From: JARKQH01 sp964631605
GTDB lineage: Bacteria > Verrucomicrobiota > Verrucomicrobiia > Limisphaerales > UBA8199
Direction of reading: 5' to 3'
Length of the DNA stretch: 43,739 bases
Assembly (NCBI GenBank): GCA_964631605.1
Contig: CAZVYG010000038.1
Location: 1-43,739 of the forward strand
Below the pieces are notes generated by a model, which ran no database searches, was not told the origin of the DNA, and saw only the letters and a list, made by a program, of their open reading frames with translations. Within the stretch, counting starts at the first letter, position 1, and each line of letters starts with the position of its first letter. The position numbers and the translations under genes are program-made. Below are positions 35,577 to 42,638 of the stretch, one piece after another.

Positions 35577-35596
35577 GTTTCCACTTTTGTGGAAGC
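35577..35596 (+). promoter_or_regulatory. Shine-Dalgarno-sequestering hairpin before the sigma factor gene
   Basis: TTCCAC (35579-35584), loop TTTT, and GTGGAA (35589-35594) form a perfect stem, extended by a wobble and a G-C pair to 35577/35596. The 3' arm contains GGAAG (35591-35595), 8 bases before the ATG at 35604, so the only evident ribosome-binding site is base-paired. This could act as an RNA thermometer or a translational brake. Confidence 0.5.
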
Positions 35597-35603
35597 TTTA
35601 GCC

Positions 35604-36254
35604 ATGCCCAGCCAGCCCGAAGAACTGATTCCAACTCGGGAGACCCTGCTAAGCCGGCTGAAGGACCTGGGGGACGAAAAGAGCTGGCAGGAGTTCTTTG
35701 AGACCTACTGGAAGCTGATCTACGCCACCGCTCGCAAGGCCGGACTGCCGGATGCTGAAGCGCAGGACGTGGTGCAGGAAACGGTCATTTCGGTGGCGAA
35801 ACACATTGAAGGCTTCAAATACGACCCCGCCGTCTGCTCCTTCAAGTGCTGGATGCTGCAACTGACTCGCTGGCGCATCATCAACCAGTGGAAGAAACGG
35901 CAACGACAGCACGACCGCCAGTTCCTCGCCGGTTCGGCCGCCAACGCGAACCTGGAGGAGAGTGACGGCACGCCGGTCCTTGAAAGAATTCCCGATCCGG
36001 CGGGCCTGAATCTGGAAGCAATCTGGGAGGACGAATGGGAGAAGCACCTGCTGCATGTCGCAATGGAGCGCGTCAAACGGCACGTTGCTCCCGAGCAGCT
36101 TCAGGTCTTCGACCTTTATTGCGTCGAACAATGGCCCGCCCGCAAAGTCGCGCGCACACTCGGCGTGAGCGTCGGCCAGGTGTATTTGGCGAAACACCGC
36201 GTCGGCCGGTTGCTAAAGAAGGAAATTAAGACTCTGGCCCGTCAGTTAGCGTAA
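35604..36254 (+). CDS. ECF-like RNA polymerase sigma factor
   Basis: A 216-residue sigma-70-family factor. Region 2 reads SWQEFFETYWKLIYATARKA and PDAEAQDVVQETVISVAKHI with FKCWMLQLTRWRIINQWKKR. Region 4 is a C-terminal HTH, FDLYCVEQWPARKVARTLGV then SVGQVYLAKHRVGRLLKKE. The long linker and overall pattern fit sigma factors abundant in Planctomycetes and Verrucomicrobia that often go with Ser/Thr kinases. No anti-sigma gene is visible; the next sequence is broken by a scaffold gap. It is divergent from the secreted-protein operon, which it may control. The ATG is favoured because of the GGAAG 8 bases upstream. Confidence 0.88.
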   Translation: MPSQPEELIPTRETLLSRLKDLGDEKSWQEFFETYWKLIYATARKAGLPDAEAQDVVQETVISVAKHIEGFKYDPAVCSFKCWMLQLTRWRIINQWKKRQRQHDRQFLAGSAANANLEESDGTPVLERIPDPAGLNLEAIWEDEWEKHLLHVAMERVKRHVAPEQLQVFDLYCVEQWPARKVARTLGVSVGQVYLAKHRVGRLLKKEIKTLARQLA

Positions 36255-36516
36255 GCTGAATGTTCCGCATCCGGGCCCACTGTTCCTGGGAATGACCCCA
36301 CGCGATGGGATGGCCCGCAACCGTCAGTGGGGGCGGAAAATCACCGCGCCCAACCTGCCCGTTCAGGCTGCAGGCTCCAGCCTCCTTGCCCGCTGCACCC
36401 CGCTGCGGCACGCCGCNNNNNNNNNNNNNNNNNNNNNNNNNNNNNNNNNNNNNNNNNNNNNNNNNNNNNNNNNNNNNNNNNNNNNNNNNNNNNNNNNNNN
36501 NNNNNNNNNNNNNNNN
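36255..36516. other. Spacer and 100-N scaffold gap
   Basis: Bases 36255-36416 hold no recognisable gene. Bases 36417-36516 are exactly 100 Ns, the usual placeholder for a gap of unknown size between contigs. The true distance between the sigma gene and the methyltransferase is unknown, and the 5' end of the methyltransferase lies in or beyond the gap. Confidence 0.95.
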
Positions 36517-37455
36517 CTCTCACTGGCCGGCGCTCGCCACGGCCTTGCCGGCGCACAGTCGTCAGCCTTTTGGGGTTTCATTGACATCCTCAAAGCCTTG
36601 AAACGCGAGCGTCGGCAGCCGCCTCTTGTGCTGCTGGAGAACGTCACCGGCTTCCTGACCTCTCACGACGGGCAGGACTTTGAGGACGCCCTTGTCGCTT
36701 TAAACCAGCTCGGCTACACGGTGGACGCGTTCGTCATTGACGCCGCCCACTTTGTTCCTCAGAGCCGACCGCGGCTTTTTGTCATTGGCACTAAATCTCG
36801 CGAAACCTACGCGCTGCGACAAACCCCAGGCTTTTACGAAAGCGACGTCCGGCCCCCGGCGCTCGCCAGCTTCATTCTGCTGCACCCAGACATCGCTTGG
36901 CGTATCCGCGAATTGCCCCCTCTGCCCAAGTCCGCCAAGCGCCTTGACGATATCATTGAGGAGCTTCCGCTGAACAACCAGATGTGGTGGAGCCGAGAGC
37001 GCTGCGAATACATGCTCAACCAGATGAGCCCTAAGCACCGTGCCCAGGCCGATGCCATGATTCGCGGAGAGAAGGTTACCTACGGCACGGTGTTTCGCCG
37101 TGTTCGCAACGGCAGATCCATGGCCGAACTCCGCACGGACGGCATTGCCGGTTGCCTGCGCACGCCGCGTGGCGGGAGTGGTCGCCAAATACTATTCGCG
37201 GCTGGCCGAGGCCGGTTCTCGGTCAGGTTGTTGACCCCTCGCGAGTGCGCCCGTCTCATGGGTGCGGATGATTTCGTTATTAAGTGCTCACTCAATCAGG
37301 CTCTTTTTGGATTTGGTGATGCCGTCTGCGTTCCGGTGATTGACTGGATTGGGAGGAATTATTTGAACCGGGTTTGGGAGGAGGACTTTGCGGCTCCGCC
37401 TCCAGCGGACCCGGAGAACGGCTCCACCACTTACCGCAAGGCCGCCGCACGTTGA
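36517..37455 (+). CDS. DNA (cytosine-5-)-methyltransferase (5' end missing)
   Basis: The C-terminal ~312 residues of a C5 cytosine methyltransferase, which methylates a short DNA target to protect it from the partner nuclease. Motif VI is VLLENVTGFL and motif VIII FVPQSRPRLFVIG. The target-recognition region follows (about 36840-37130). Motif IX is near LLTPRECARLMGADDF and motif X is ALFGFGDAVCVPVIDWIG. Motif I and the catalytic PCQ loop must lie in the scaffold gap. The gene is followed after 8 bp by the presumed restriction enzyme. Codon use looks less extremely GC-rich than in neighbouring genes, as expected for a transferred restriction-modification unit. Target specificity cannot be read. 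Confidence 0.9.
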   Translation, partial: LSLAGARHGLAGAQSSAFWGFIDILKALKRERRQPPLVLLENVTGFLTSHDGQDFEDALVALNQLGYTVDAFVIDAAHFVPQSRPRLFVIGTKSRETYALRQTPGFYESDVRPPALASFILLHPDIAWRIRELPPLPKSAKRLDDIIEELPLNNQMWWSRERCEYMLNQMSPKHRAQADAMIRGEKVTYGTVFRRVRNGRSMAELRTDGIAGCLRTPRGGSGRQILFAAGRGRFSVRLLTPRECARLMGADDFVIKCSLNQALFGFGDAVCVPVIDWIGRNYLNRVWEEDFAAPPPADPENGSTTYRKAAAR

Positions 37456-37463
37456 CTCCAGCT

Positions 37464-38417
37464 ATGAGTGCAACCACAAAACGGCTGGAGGCCCTGTGTA
37501 AAACCCACCCAAAACTATTAAAGAGGGGAGGGCTGTGCGTTGCCTTGGTCGTGACTCAGACGGCAAAAGAAAAAGGGCTGCCCATCGAACCCGACTCGCT
37601 GCGGACGGAAGAACGCGGTCAGGTTGCGGGGCTCGGCAAAGCTGCGGTGCAGAAGATACTTGAGGCGCACGGAATCACCAAGGTCTTGGCTGAAGAAGGC
37701 GGTAGGACCAGTCGTGGCAGCCTTGGCCTAATGCAAGCCTATGTTGAAGCGTTGAATGAGCTTCACGAACAAGGCAAGGCTGACCTAGATGAAGCCTTGG
37801 CTTGGTGGGTCGCCAAGGTTCAAAGCCATTTCGCGTCCGAAGGCCCAAAATTTCATTTTGACTCAGGAAAGTCTCTCCGGGCGAACATTGACGACCTGCT
37901 GCAGCAGGCGGAGGAAGTCCAGGCAAATGCGGGGGGAACAAATTACGTCGGCGCGATGCTGCAACACTTGGTCGGCGCCAAGCTCGATTTGGTTCTTGGC
38001 CCAGGCAAGCTGCAACACCACGGCTTCTCCGTGGCGGACCACTCCACCGAACGCAAAGGCGATTATCAAGTCGAAGCCATTGTCTTGCACGTAACCACCC
38101 ACCCCACTGAAGCGCTGGTAAGAAAATGCGGCGACAATCTCCGCATGGGTCTCACGCCTGTCATTCTGACACTTGGGGAGGGCGTCGCAGGAGCCGGCTT
38201 TTTGCTCAAGGCTGCTCGGTTGGCAGACCGCGTGGACGTTCTTGACGTGGGTCAGTTCCTGACAGCAAATGTTTACGAGCGCAGTCTGTTCAAAGCGGCT
38301 GCCTGCAAAGTTACGCTTTCCAAACTTCTCGAACGCTACAACCAGATTGTGGAAGCTTGCGAAACCGATCCCTCGTTGCGGATCAAACTAGGTCCGCCGG
38401 GATCCGCTGTGGATTAG
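37464..38417 (+). CDS. DUF4928-like protein, presumed type II restriction enzyme
   Basis: A 317-residue protein starting at the ATG 8 bp after the methyltransferase stop. The central part NYVGAMLQHLVGAKLDLVLG followed by HHGFSVADHSTERKGDYQVE and AIVLHVTTHPTEALVRKCGD matches the DUF4928 family, which sits beside C5 methyltransferases. The acidic and Lys residues here (KLDL, GDYQVE) could form a PD-(D/E)xK-like nuclease centre, though the spacing is not canonical. The N-terminal half is helical. Cutting the same sequence its neighbour methylates is inferred from pairing, not seen. The family call is from memory of the pattern. Confidence 0.72.
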   Translation: MSATTKRLEALCKTHPKLLKRGGLCVALVVTQTAKEKGLPIEPDSLRTEERGQVAGLGKAAVQKILEAHGITKVLAEEGGRTSRGSLGLMQAYVEALNELHEQGKADLDEALAWWVAKVQSHFASEGPKFHFDSGKSLRANIDDLLQQAEEVQANAGGTNYVGAMLQHLVGAKLDLVLGPGKLQHHGFSVADHSTERKGDYQVEAIVLHVTTHPTEALVRKCGDNLRMGLTPVILTLGEGVAGAGFLLKAARLADRVDVLDVGQFLTANVYERSLFKAAACKVTLSKLLERYNQIVEACETDPSLRIKLGPPGSAVD

Positions 38418-38564
38418 CGAGCCGCGGCCCGACGGTACACCCTGCCCGCTAACCGCCAGCGCAGGGCGACCCCTCGCCCCGTTGGAATGCGCCCCCGCAA
38501 GTCCGACCGCGCTCCGTTCCGGGCCAGCTCTCTGTCCGAGTACCGTCGGTTGCTTTGGGGCTGC

Positions 38565-38633
38565 CTTCCGCAAAATGGCGGCGAGGCAGATTTCGGTGTC
38601 TTTGTTTCCCTTCGACCGAATTGCTGCCATCAC
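38565..38633 (-). pseudogene. N-terminal stub of a Vsr-type very-short-patch-repair endonuclease
   Basis: The minus strand reads MAAIRSKGNKDTEICLAAIL-RK, the conserved N-terminus of one branch of Vsr nickases (normally ~140 residues), which repair T:G mismatches arising at C5-methylated sites. After about 22 residues the similarity stops, and the remaining frame to 38388 is unrelated low-complexity sequence. The FWHGC catalytic region is absent on all frames I checked. The stub overlaps no other gene and lies in the 291-bp gap after the DUF4928 gene, next to the methyltransferase it would have served. It is a decayed or truncated third component of the restriction-modification locus. Confidence 0.6.
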
Positions 38634-38708
38634 TTTCGACCGCTTCGTCCGTGCAGCAACGCCTGCCGTAGCCTGCCTTCGGGCTTGACCGCCGTCGCGG
38701 CCTTCGGT

Positions 38709-38909
38709 TTATTCCGTCGCAGCCGCGCTGGGCCCTTCCGCCAACTCAATTTCTCCGACCTCCACTGTTTCAATCGGCTTGATGCGGTAGTCGCAGATGA
38801 GCTGAATGTCCGCACGGCCTTTCTCCGGGTCGCTTAGCAGGACGAAACGGATTTTGGCCTCTTCGTCACTCAGTGGTTTGGAGTACTTTACGATGTCGCC
38901 AGCCTTCAT
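38709..38909 (-). CDS. Small conserved-type protein of unknown function
   Basis: A 66-residue protein MKAGDIVKYSKPLSDEEAKI... with later IQLICDYRIKPIETVEVGEI. The start (MKxGDIV-[KR]) and CDYxIKPxxxV segment look like small beta-barrel proteins often found on plasmids and integrative elements. I do not know a function. It has its own strong promoter with a palindromic operator (38916-38944), and the predicted transcript starts at or within a base of the ATG, so the message is probably leaderless. Well-balanced codon use and a clean Met start support a real gene. Confidence 0.65.
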   Translation of the reverse strand: MKAGDIVKYSKPLSDEEAKIRFVLLSDPEKGRADIQLICDYRIKPIETVEVGEIELAEGPSAAATE

Positions 38910-38915
38910 GCGTGC

Positions 38916-38944
38916 AGTATGCGTGATCGGTCACGCATAGTCAA
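38916..38944 (-). promoter_or_regulatory. Promoter with palindromic operator in its spacer
   Basis: On the minus strand the -35 TTGACT (38939-38944) and the -10 CATACT (38916-38921) are 17 bp apart. A perfect inverted repeat, TATGCGTGA and TCACGCATA around TCGG (38918-38939), fills the spacer and touches both boxes. The expected start point is at about 38909, the A of the ATG. Confidence 0.65.
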
Positions 38945-38952
38945 CAGATTTG

Positions 38953-39123
38953 TCAGCCTTCTTGATTGCGGCGGCCCCATCGCGCCGCCGCCGCATTTCT
39001 CGCGCTTGCACTCCGCTGGCTGGCCGTCAACTTGGCCGCTCTCGCCTTGCCGCCCTTCAGCCCGCCGAGCCTGCCGAGCGCCACGGCGGCAGCATTCTTC
39101 GCTTTTCTTTGCTTCATCGCCAT
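38953..39123 (-). CDS. Small basic Ala/Lys/Arg-rich protein
   Basis: A 56-residue protein from the ATG at 39123 (MAMKQRKAKNAAAVALGRLG, then GLKGGKARAAKLTASQRSA). The LGRLGGxKGGKARA motif followed by a SARNAAAARW helix is a widespread small-protein pattern, often linked with mobile or restriction loci. The charge suggests nucleic-acid binding. TAGAAT (39129-39134 on the complement) lies six bases before the ATG, with a possible TTGCAG 19 bp further, so it may also be leaderless. Function unknown. Confidence 0.65.
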   Translation of the reverse strand: MAMKQRKAKNAAAVALGRLGGLKGGKARAAKLTASQRSASARNAAAARWGRRNQEG

Positions 39124-39174
39124 GCCGCATTCTACCCACACGCCTCGGCCTTCCTGCAACGGCAAAGATTACGG

Positions 39175-39204
39175 TTGACTTCCGGGACGGAGGAACCTTA
39201 TATT
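39175..39204 (+). promoter_or_regulatory. Sigma-70-like promoter of the Calx-beta gene
   Basis: TTGACT (39175-39180) and TATATT (39199-39204) are 18 bp apart, both five of six to consensus. The predicted leader to the ATG at 39271 is about 60 nt. Confidence 0.55.
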
Positions 39205-39270
39205 ATTCTCTGTCCCAGACACACATACAGAACGGTGGAACGCCGAAAACTTTCAACCGGTGAGCTGGTT

Positions 39271-41088
39271 ATGAAAACGTTTGTAAACCTTTGTAAAATT
39301 GGTGGGTGCAGCGTGGCGGTGATGCTCGGGGCCGGCCTTCAGGCCCAGACGCCGAATCTGCCGCCGACCGTCAGAATCGTTCATCCCACCGAGGGCGCGG
39401 TGTTTAGAGCCCCCATGGACATCCCGCTGGTGGCGGAGGCGCGGGACGCCGACGGCGCGGTCGTTTCCGTCGAGTTTTTTGCCGGCGACCGCAGTCTTGG
39501 CCCGGGTGTGCGGCGGGAGAATGCCACGAACGTGTTCGCGATGGTCTGGAGCAACGCGCCGGCGGGGTTGCATACCCTGACCGCCAGGGCCACGGATCAG
39601 GCCGGCGCGGTGGGAACTTCCCTGCCGGTGCATATCACCGTCGAACCTTTGCCGCCCCCGCCCCAGGCGGTGGTCACGATTCGCGCCACCGATCCCTATG
39701 CAACCGAGCCCTGTCCGGCAACCCCGGCGGTTGATCCGGCCCGCTTTACCGTCATTCGCTCGGGCAACACCAATGTCGAGCTGCGGGTCTATTACTCGAT
39801 CGGGGGCACGGCCGAAAATGGGAAGGACTACCAGGCGATCAGCAACGTGGTGGTCATCCCCGCCGGCCGGCTGGAGGCACCCATCGTAATCCATCCCCTG
39901 GCGGACAACCTCGTCGAGGGAACCGAAAGCGTCGTGTTGCGGCTCGAGCCGATGGCCTGCATCGCCATTTATCCGCCCCCGCCGGAATGTTACCTGGTCG
40001 GCCAGCCGGCGGAAGCCGTCGCGTTCATTCGGGATTGTCCGGAGCCGGGCAACCGCCCGCCGCTGGTCCAGATCGTCAAACCCTTCAACGGCGCGGTCTT
40101 CCAGGCGCCCGCCACCGTTGGCATCGTGGCGGATACGGTGGATGTGGACGGGTATGTGTGGAAGGTCGAATTCTTTGAAGGAACGAACAAAATCGGCGAG
40201 CAGTCCAAGGCGTTCTTCGTCGCGCCAACCAACGGGACGCATATTCCCTACGAGATGGTCTGGAGGGATGTCCCGCCCGGCCGTTACGCTCTGACCGCGC
40301 GGGCGACCGACAGCCAGGGGGCGGTCGGCGTTTCGGCCCCCGTCCAAATCGCGGTGGTGACCAACCTGCCGCCGCCGGTGACCAACCTGCCGCCGGTGCT
40401 GAGCGTGCTGGCCGTGGACCCCGTGGCCATCGAAGGCACCAATTGCTGGGGCTGGCGCAACCCGACCAATCGCTGGGGGGATGGCACAACGAACTGTGTC
40501 GAATTTGCCGCGGACCTTTGCGCCCCGGTCTGGTGGTTCACCAATTGCGGCCCCAAGAACGCCCGCTTCCTCGTGCGCCGCGCCGGCGACACCAACGCCG
40601 AACTCACCGTGCGTTACGCCCTCAGCGGCACCGCCACCAATGGCGTGGACTACGACGAGTTGCCGGGCGTGGTCACCCTCCCGGCGGGCGAGCGCCGCGC
40701 CGAAATCCTCGTGGTGCCCAGGCCGGACAACCTCTTTGAACCCGTGGAGACGGTGATTCTGAGGCTGTTGCCGGCCCCGGTNNNNNNNNNNGCCAATACC
40801 CCACCGGCCTACCTGCTGGGCGCCCCCAGCCGGGCCGGCGGCGTGATCATCGAGAACCCGCCGCCGCGGCCCATCGTCCGAATGCTCGCCGACAAATGTT
40901 TCCACCTCGGCGCCGAAGCCGTGGATGGCGCCTGGTATCGAATCGAGTATTCGCTGGATTTGCGCAACTGGACCCCCCTCTGCGCCGCTCAAGCCGTCCA
41001 AGGCATGCTCCACTTTGTGGACCCGGATGCCGAGTCGGCTCCCGGCCGGTTCTACCGCGCCGTGCCGGAGCCCGAGCCCGCGGATTAG
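39271..41088 (+). CDS. Secreted protein with Ig-like and Calx-beta domains
   Basis: A ~605-residue exported protein with signal peptide MKTFVNLCKIGGCSVAVMLG AGLQA. Two Ig-like modules (PPTVRIVHPTEGAVFRAPMD and PPLVQIVKPFNGAVFQAPAT, each ending in a YALTARATDSQGAVG-type strand) alternate with two Calx-beta modules (FTVIRSGNTNVELRVYYSIG with GTAENGKDYQAIS; FLVRRAGDTNAELTVRYALS with GTATNGVDYDELPG). A short C-terminal beta domain ends GRFYRAVPEPEP. Calx-beta domains bind calcium and occur in adhesins and matrix proteins. A Pro-rich linker is partly a tandem duplication (VTNLPPPVTNLPP). Ten Ns at 40782-40791 lie near the end of the second Calx-beta module; the frame happens to stay open. No ribosome-binding site is obvious before the ATG. 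Confidence 0.8.
   Translation: MKTFVNLCKIGGCSVAVMLGAGLQAQTPNLPPTVRIVHPTEGAVFRAPMDIPLVAEARDADGAVVSVEFFAGDRSLGPGVRRENATNVFAMVWSNAPAGLHTLTARATDQAGAVGTSLPVHITVEPLPPPPQAVVTIRATDPYATEPCPATPAVDPARFTVIRSGNTNVELRVYYSIGGTAENGKDYQAISNVVVIPAGRLEAPIVIHPLADNLVEGTESVVLRLEPMACIAIYPPPPECYLVGQPAEAVAFIRDCPEPGNRPPLVQIVKPFNGAVFQAPATVGIVADTVDVDGYVWKVEFFEGTNKIGEQSKAFFVAPTNGTHIPYEMVWRDVPPGRYALTARATDSQGAVGVSAPVQIAVVTNLPPPVTNLPPVLSVLAVDPVAIEGTNCWGWRNPTNRWGDGTTNCVEFAADLCAPVWWFTNCGPKNARFLVRRAGDTNAELTVRYALSGTATNGVDYDELPGVVTLPAGERRAEILVVPRPDNLFEPVETVILRLLPAPXXXXANTPPAYLLGAPSRAGGVIIENPPPRPIVRMLADKCFHLGAEAVDGAWYRIEYSLDLRNWTPLCAAQAVQGMLHFVDPDAESAPGRFYRAVPEPEPAD
40782..40791. other. Assembly gap (10 N) in the Calx-beta gene
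   Basis: Placeholder Ns between RLLPAP and NTPPAYLLG of the protein. The real length is unknown. Confidence 0.98.
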
Positions 41089-41092
41089 GCCG

Positions 41093-41108
41093 TGGGGTGA
41101 AATCCCCA
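41093..41108 (+). terminator. Weak intrinsic-terminator-like hairpin after the Calx-beta gene
   Basis: TGGGG, a six-base loop and CCCCA form a stem 4 bp after the stop, followed by TTTAAA. The stem is short and the T-run is only three bases. Confidence 0.4.
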
Positions 41109-41202
41109 TTTAAACTCCCTGGATTTGAGCGTAAAGAAAGGGCGCCAACAGATTCTCCGCCGCTCGACCAGGGAGGAGCGGTGTCGGCCCCGGTCTCTGC
41201 CG

Positions 41203-42063
41203 TCACGAGTAGAAGTATCCCAATTCGCGCAGCGAGACGTAGTCCTTGGGCCGGTCGGCGGTGGCGCGGCCGAGGATCAAATGGTCCAGCACTTCGATCT
41301 TCAGCAACTGCCCGGCGCGAATCAGGTCGCGCGTGACCCGGATGTCGGCCTCGGACGGAGTCGGGTCCCCGCTGGGATGATTATGAACCAGGATGATCGC
41401 GGCGGCGCCGGCGCCAATGGCCGCTTTAAACACTTCCCGCGGGTGGACCAGGATGGTGTCCAGCGTGCCATCCGAGATTTTGGCCGTCTGGATCAGCCGG
41501 CGGCGCGTGTTGAGCAGGAGCACCTGGAAGGTTTCCACCTCGCGCACCCGGCTGTCCTCGCGCATCAAGTCGGCCACGGCTTCGGGTGTGTCCAGCAGGG
41601 GCGCCTCGCGCTGCAGTTCGCGAGCCATTCGTCGCGCCAGGGCAAAGGCGGCCACGAGCGTCGCCGCCTTGTCGGGCCCCACACCCCGCACGATTTTGAG
41701 CTCCTCGACCGAGGCGCGGGCCAGGGCCGTGAGCGAACCGAACCGATCCACCAGTTCCTGGCCGACCTGAACGACGTTGGCGCCCTTTAGACCCGTCCGC
41801 AACAGGATGCCGATCAGTTCGTCGTTCCCCAGCGCATCGGCCCCCTTTTCAATCAGCCGTTCCCGCGGCCGTTCGCTGGCGGGGCGGTCCTTGATTCGCC
41901 GGCCCGGCAGGGGCGCGGGCGTTCGCGCCGCGGGCGCCGCCGCAGGCGCAGGGGCTGGGAGGGTGAGGGGAGGGATGGCCTCGTGCGCCGCCGGGGGCGC
42001 GCCGGGGGATGCCGCTGAATCCAAATTCGAAACCGGGTCTGAGTCCGCTTCCATCCGATTCAT
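41203..42063 (-). CDS. radC: RadC-family JAB-domain protein
   Basis: A 286-residue protein. An Ala/Pro-rich, probably disordered N-terminus (~1-55) precedes RPRERLIEKGADALGNDELI, the HhH-type UPF0758 region, then VRGVGPDKAATLVAAFALAR. The JAB/MPN domain has the metal-binding motif HNHPSGDPTPSEAD, preceded by the conserved AAIILV strand and followed by DHLILG. The zinc site is intact, so hydrolase activity is possible, but the biological role of RadC is debated, and its old assignment to DNA repair is not firm. The disordered N-terminus is longer than in most homologues; an ATG four codons on is an alternative start. The 114-bp gap to the Calx-beta gene contains only the hairpin. Confidence 0.93.
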   Translation of the reverse strand: MNRMEADSDPVSNLDSAASPGAPPAAHEAIPPLTLPAPAPAAAPAARTPAPLPGRRIKDRPASERPRERLIEKGADALGNDELIGILLRTGLKGANVVQVGQELVDRFGSLTALARASVEELKIVRGVGPDKAATLVAAFALARRMARELQREAPLLDTPEAVADLMREDSRVREVETFQVLLLNTRRRLIQTAKISDGTLDTILVHPREVFKAAIGAGAAAIILVHNHPSGDPTPSEADIRVTRDLIRAGQLLKIEVLDHLILGRATADRPKDYVSLRELGYFYS

Positions 42064-42197
42064 GCCGCTGATGTAAATCCAAACGCGCCGTGGTGTAAAC
42101 CAATTTCAAAACACCCTCCCCAACCGCCCCCACGCCACCCCCGGCCCCGCCGGAAAGGGTTGAGCAACGCCCGGCGCCGCTTATATTCCTCCTGACT

Positions 42198-42629
42198 ATG
42201 GGCCGGTCCTTTTGGTTCGAGTGCTCGAGGTGCGGCTATCGCGCCACCGTGTCCGGCGGCGCCGACCGCGGCCGCGATCTGTTTGTGCAAACGATTCACT
42301 GTCGCGACTGCCGCAAACTTTATGATGCGGTGACGCGCCTGAGGGTTTCCGAGCCCGCGCCCCCGTTGGGCGGCCTGCTGCGCCCGCTGGCGGCCCGGGC
42401 GCGCAAGGCCGGGGGGACGAAGGCGAAGCCTGAATCGCCGCCGTCCTTTGACGCCGCGCTGGCCCGGCTGCCCTGCGCGGGCGTCCGCCGGAGCCGCTGG
42501 CTCCATTACAAGTTGCAATGCCCCGTCTCCGCGATTCATCGCGTGTCCGCCTGGAACGAGCCGGACCCCTGCCCGCAGTGCGGGATGGTGTTGGAAAAAA
42601 ACGCCCTGCCGTACCGGCTTTGGGATTAA
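42198..42629 (+). CDS. Zinc-ribbon protein of unknown function
   Basis: A 143-residue cytoplasmic protein. CSRC near residue 9 and CRDC near residue 34 form one treble-clef or ribbon pair, and a second half contains C (LQCPVS) with CPQCGM near residue 126, so two zinc sites are possible. A basic linker (~60-85) joins them. FWFECSRCGYRATVSGGADR is rubredoxin/ribbon-like. No function is known to me. It stands alone between divergent radC and convergent hflX, with 9 bp to the hflX stop. Cys spacing supports a real gene. Confidence 0.72.
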   Translation: MGRSFWFECSRCGYRATVSGGADRGRDLFVQTIHCRDCRKLYDAVTRLRVSEPAPPLGGLLRPLAARARKAGGTKAKPESPPSFDAALARLPCAGVRRSRWLHYKLQCPVSAIHRVSAWNEPDPCPQCGMVLEKNALPYRLWD

Positions 42630-42638
42630 CCCCCGCGC

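Noticed and set aside
36255..36416. Possible start of the methyltransferase before the scaffold gap
   Set aside because: The open frame running into the Ns (from 36292) has no methyltransferase motif I and is Pro/Arg-rich, so continuity across a gap of unknown size cannot be claimed.
38400..38710. TTAGCG...CGCTAA inverted bases after the DUF4928 gene as an integron attC site
   Set aside because: The core order is reversed relative to RYYYAAC...GTTRRRY, the flanking imperfect stem is missing, and no integrase is present.
40357..40395. Tandem repeat in the Calx-beta gene as a mobile or regulatory repeat
   Set aside because: It encodes a Pro-rich linker repeated twice in frame and is best explained as a local coding duplication.
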